Positions 60,301 through 64,000 of a stretch of 64,000 nucleotides of DNA are shown here, piece after piece. The notes below the pieces were generated by a model, which worked only from the letters and a program-made list of their open reading frames with translations, searched no databases and was not told the DNA's origin. The first letter of the stretch is position 1. Each line of letters starts with the position of its first letter. Made by a program: the position numbers and the translations under genes. Origin of the DNA: Aplysia californica (lineage: Eukaryota; Mollusca; Gastropoda; Aplysiida; Aplysiidae); NCBI RefSeq assembly GCF_000002075.1, contig NW_004797422.1, positions 1,214,182 to 1,278,181 of the forward strand. Direction: 5' to 3'.

Positions 60301-61706
60301 TAAATGAATCCAACAACAAAACACAGCAATAAGTTAACATGGAATACAAAAAAATTGTCTGAAAATTGTGCAGTTCACATGCCCAACATGGTAGTGGCGA
60401 TTTTGTGCTCCTTCACTGACTGGTTCAATGTGCCTTGCAAAGGTTGGGACATCAGGCCTATATCATACAAGGTCCAACTTATTACTCATTTCAAAACTCA
60501 AACAAAGCTATCAGACTAAATTGTGGTAGTACAGAGTACTTGTCCAAAATAATTTTTCAGGTAAGAGAAAAAAGAAAGACATTTTAGCCCAGCATTGTAC
60601 ATTTCAATATGAACGGAAACTAAGGAAGGTTTTAAAATGGAGTTCTAAAACACTTAAAAGTCACAACAATATATGACAACATAACCTGCCCCTCAATTTA
60701 AAAAAAGGAACAACCCCCCCCCCCCCCAACAAACAACAACAAAAAACACGCTCAATTTTAGCAGAATTCTGAAACACGGATAAAAGCTGCTCTGCCTGAA
60801 TGGGTCCTGATCAACAAGAAGCAAGACATTCCGTGGAGTGAAAATTCATTTTATATCGGACATGAGAATGCTCTCAATGTTTTTCCAGGTAGTACTTTCA
60901 TTCCCCATGAGAGAGGAACTGAATAAGTGAAGACGTAATAAGCACAAGTAACCATTAAATCAACATGGTCACTCCCAAGTGAGACAGATTGGTGGGAATT
61001 AAAAACCCTAAGATCACAACTCTTTAATCTTTAAGCAGGCTACAGGTCATAAATGCCAGTCCCACTAACACTAACATACAAAAAAAAAAGGGGGGGGGGG
61101 GGGGGAGAACTCAACTGTTGGTGGGGGTGCCATGTATATGCCATTTCTATGGGATAGGGCTGGCATATTTTCCTTGCCTGAACTATTCATTCTTTTCAGC
61201 TCTTTTTGAGTCAATCGAATGACAGTAGGACTTATCTAGTGAAACAGCAGAGGTTCCTGAAACCTCACAGTACTGGACCAACTTTCAAAATGCGCCTTGT
61301 AATAAGTAAAGGCAAAAGGGCAAATAAACAAATTTTAAAAAATAAACTTCATGCAAGAACTATGACCTTTGTAGCATCACAAGAGAAGTTTTCCCTTTGC
61401 ATTGACAAAAGCTGTATTTTCAATACTATGAACACTGACATAACATTAACCCTTTGAACCCATAAGCCAGATATATCGGTATAGATCTAACAACTCCATA
61501 TCCCGTAAGACCGATATATCGGTATTTACCCTGTTTCTATGAAAAAAGAGCCCGTACAGCATTCGACGTCCCAAGGGACTACATGGAATGAGGTAAACTC
61601 ATTCCAAAATGGCTGCCTCGTGTTCGGATGTTGGATAGCTTTACAGTGATTCAAATTGTTGCTTTTATTTAGTTTTGTGAACAGGGATCAATCAGGAAAC
61701 CAGAAT

Positions 61707-62960
61707 ATGCCCTCGACATCTTCAGGACGAAGCCACCTTCGCTTCGAAGAGGTCATGAGGGTAGTGTGCGCTGATTCTGATGAGGATGATGACCTAAATC
61801 TGGACTCAGATTATCATGATAGTGATTTAGAATGTGAACCTGATGACATGGTTTCAAGTGACAATGAAAGCGAAAGAGGAGAGACCAATGTAGGCCTAGG
61901 TCTAGATTTGGGAGATCACAGTGATGCCACGCCCACTCCTGCCCCTCCACCTGTTAAAACGAGACCTGTTCAAAGAGAACCTAGCAAATTTGACTCAGGA
62001 TGGGGTAAAGTCAATGAGTACATTAGACCAAGAACCGATGTTGACACAACCTTCTTAGGTAGAACACCTTCTGGCCCACAGAACATCTCTGATAATGTAG
62101 GTGAAGATAGTGAGGCCATAGACTTTTTGAACTTGCTACTTCCTGATGAGTTCTGGCAAACGATTCGTATAATGACTAACCTCAGACTAAGAGCTGAACA
62201 AGCGAAGGAGAGAAACATTAGGGTGTACTATGAAAAAAAATTACAAATTCAGCAAGCGTTGAAGAAATAAAGGCTATGATGGCTTTATGTCTATCAATGG
62301 AATCTGCTTGAGTGAAGCCGCGATACGAAAACTATTTCAAGACAAATAACTTCCTGACTAAGACACCTGGTTACAATGAAGTAATGGAGCGGGACAGGTT
62401 TCAGGCCCTCTGGACCTTTCTCCACTAGGTAGATGAAGAATATCAAACAATAGATAAAAGAGACAAGATCTACAAGGTCTGGCTAATCTTAGATTTGATC
62501 CTACCACGATTTTGACAATTTTATAATCCATTACAGCATCAAAGTTTAGATGAGGGCATGACACCTGCTAAAAATAGGCTCTGCATAAAGCAATACATCA
62601 AATCAAAACCCATCAAACGGGGGGAGGACCTTTCAAAATTTTATTGATGATATTTGCCTGCAGCTAATTGATGACTTCCAAAATGAAGCAATAAAGAGCT
62701 CGCGCAAAAGTACGGAAACACAACCTATTCGACTGCAAAATGTTGGTTTACACTTTCCCTTATTATCCTAAATTGCAACTGGCAAACCAAATATGTGCAG
62801 TTTGCACGGAAAAATAGACCAAACACAACAAAGCTTATCCCAATATTCCTTACAAAGACAGACCTGCAAAGAAAACCAATACCAAATTCTGTTGTGGCTA
62901 TTGTAAAAAGTTCTTGTGCATCAGGGAGGACTCCATGTGCTGGCAGGACTGGCACCAGAA
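61707..62960 (+). pseudogene. piggyBac (PGBD4-like) transposase remnant
   Basis: An open N-terminal part (61707-62270, 187 codons) is acidic and Ser-rich. It ends near a frame break. Later frames carry MERDRFQALWTFLH, DKIYKVWLILDLILPRF and SLDEGMTPAKNRLCIKQYIK, the start of the catalytic core with its first Asp. The second and third catalytic regions are missing, and the sequence jumps to the C-terminal zinc-finger region CCGYCKKFLCIRE...CWQDWH near 62890. Stops, frameshifts and an internal deletion show it is dead. Confidence 0.8.
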
Positions 62961-62985
62961 GCAGGAATATTGGTGATAAGTCATT

Positions 62986-63626
62986 CTAGCATCTGCGTTT
63001 GTTGCCAATTTTTTGGCCAAAAGTTGCCACAAAAATGGCAAAAGTTGCCCAAAAAGTTAATTTGCATTAATTTGCAAGCTTTCAACTTTCTGTGACGACG
63101 TATTATATAGCATGTTGATAGAGTTAACATTATAACAATCTAAAGCACCATAATTTCTTGTGTTCTGTTTTAAGCAACCAGAATATCATTTGTAGCCAAA
63201 CAGGATGTAAAACGTGAAAAAATAAAGGTTTCAGAACAGAATGAAATCCAAATTAGAACAGCACATAAACAACCACAAAAAATAAGAAATAAAATATCCG
63301 AAGATTGGCCTTTTTAACCCTAAACGAGTGTATTTTAAGATAAAGTACAGGATATTACTTACATGTAAATTATGGAATCACACACAAGGGTGACTAAAAG
63401 TAAAGTTAATGAGGTTCGATTTCTTTTTTCTTCTTCTTTTTTTTGTTGGTAAGTTTTCATTTTTTGTTTCTTGATTTTTATTCCTTCGGTCTGATTTTCT
63501 ATTTTTTATTCCCGAGCGGTGTTTTTTTTTCTTTTTTCTTTTTTTGGGAAAAAGGCAAAAATCGCAGCCGTGATTCGCAGATCAAAATTTGCCAAAAATC
63601 GCAGCCGCGACAAACGCAGATGCTAG
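62986..63626. mobile_element. MITE with 17 bp TIRs inside the second piggyBac
   Basis: CTAGCATCTGCGTTTGT at the left is perfectly mirrored by ACAAACGCAGATGCTAG at the right. GTCATT flanks both sides, a 6 bp target duplication. It is 641 bp and non-coding, with TTGCCAA and TCGCAGCC motifs near the ends. The superfamily is unknown; a 6 bp duplication is uncommon. Confidence 0.8.
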
Positions 63627-64000
63627 GTCATTGACAACCCTTGTACATATGTAAAAAGGTAAGAAACACTTTATTTTTTCATTAAAATCAAGTAATGGAG
63701 CCTATATCCAATATAAAGATTTCTGCTCAGGAGCCCTGGGACACAGGTTCCTAAGCTCCAGGAGAGCGGGGTTCAAAGGGTTAATATCCCAAAAGCTTCA
63801 AATAAGTTCATGTCTAATCAAAATTCATTGTCTGAAGTTACATATGCAGGTTAATACTAATATACAATAACTTACTGTAGGTAGCATAATGTAAATAATA
63901 TATGTGACTTAACAACTCTATTATTTTGTTCATATTGGAGAGATTTTCAACAACAGAGTAAAAGATGGGATTGATTAAAAAAAAATAAAAATAGGGCGAG

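Larger units (their letters stand above)
53630..61440 (-). other. Long ORF-poor region, possible 3' UTR of a minus-strand gene
   Basis: No exon or homologous ORF was seen on either strand. The + strand is markedly A-rich. Repeats are sparse compared with the rest of the window: a family-E MITE at 54883 and a TIR element at 56591. TTTATT at 53790-53795 would be AATAAA on the minus strand. A terminal exon of a gene beyond 64000 is one reading; plain intergenic DNA is the other. Confidence 0.3.
61446..63784 (+). mobile_element. Second piggyBac element, decayed
   Basis: TTAA (61446-61449 and 63781-63784) flanks perfect 12 bp inverted ends, CCCTTTGAACCC and GGGTTCAAAGGG. GATATATCGGTAT occurs twice inside the left end (61470-61482, 61513-61525). 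It encodes a broken transposase and contains a 641 bp TIR element at 62986-63626. The ends differ from those of the element at 32842, so it is a different family. Confidence 0.88.

Noticed and set aside
1-64000. CRISPR arrays, operons, ribosome binding sites
   Set aside because: The window is spliced eukaryotic DNA. Tandem repeats present are microsatellites without unique spacers.

Overview
The window is animal nuclear DNA: two multi-exon, GT-AG-spliced genes on the + strand, set in a dense landscape of DNA transposons, MITEs, tRNA-derived SINEs, decayed LINEs and microsatellites. The repeat mix (RNase H-bearing LINEs, piggyBac, Tc1 and pogo-like elements, SINEs that share one 3' tail) fits a lophotrochozoan, most likely a mollusc. 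This is inferred from repeat style only. No retrovirus, LTR element, Polinton, rRNA or free-standing tRNA gene was recognised. One assembly gap (319 N) lies at 47506-47824.

Gene 1 (5220-19940, +) is cyclin H (CCNH). Ten coding exons splice in phase to 315 residues, against 323 in human. Its introns hold a Tc1-like element (8665-10178), a 2.6 kb TIR element that itself contains another TIR element (15168-17773), two MITEs of one family (6706-7385, 18869-19684) and nested SINEs (12.0-13.8 kb). The 3' UTR probably ends near 21.2 or 21.6 kb. From 21.9 to 26.2 kb there is a run of MITEs. Gene 2 (27953-44709, +) is a 366-residue coiled-coil protein in nine phase-consistent exons, which I cannot name.

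Intron 6 of gene 2 carries a complete-looking piggyBac transposon (32842-36011): TTAA on both sides, 13 bp terminal inverted repeats and a two-exon transposase of 605 residues with its acidic triad. The last intron holds a 6.2 kb nest. PIF/Harbinger-like ends (38150-44326) enclose an L2/CR1-type LINE fragment split by an unknown 1.1 kb insert, and an RNase H-type LINE split by a hAT-like element.

From 44.7 to 53.4 kb there are TTAA MITEs, SINEs and a minus-strand RNase H LINE (49745-52200) with a SINE in its endonuclease. From 53.6 to 61.4 kb the sequence is A-rich on the + strand, with few repeats and no convincing ORF; a long 3' UTR of a minus-strand gene beyond the right edge is possible. 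The window ends with a second, decayed piggyBac (61446-63784) carrying its own MITE. Upstream of CCNH (1-5216) lie a foldback element, a nested MITE cluster and a fragment of a DUF7869-like transposon-type gene.
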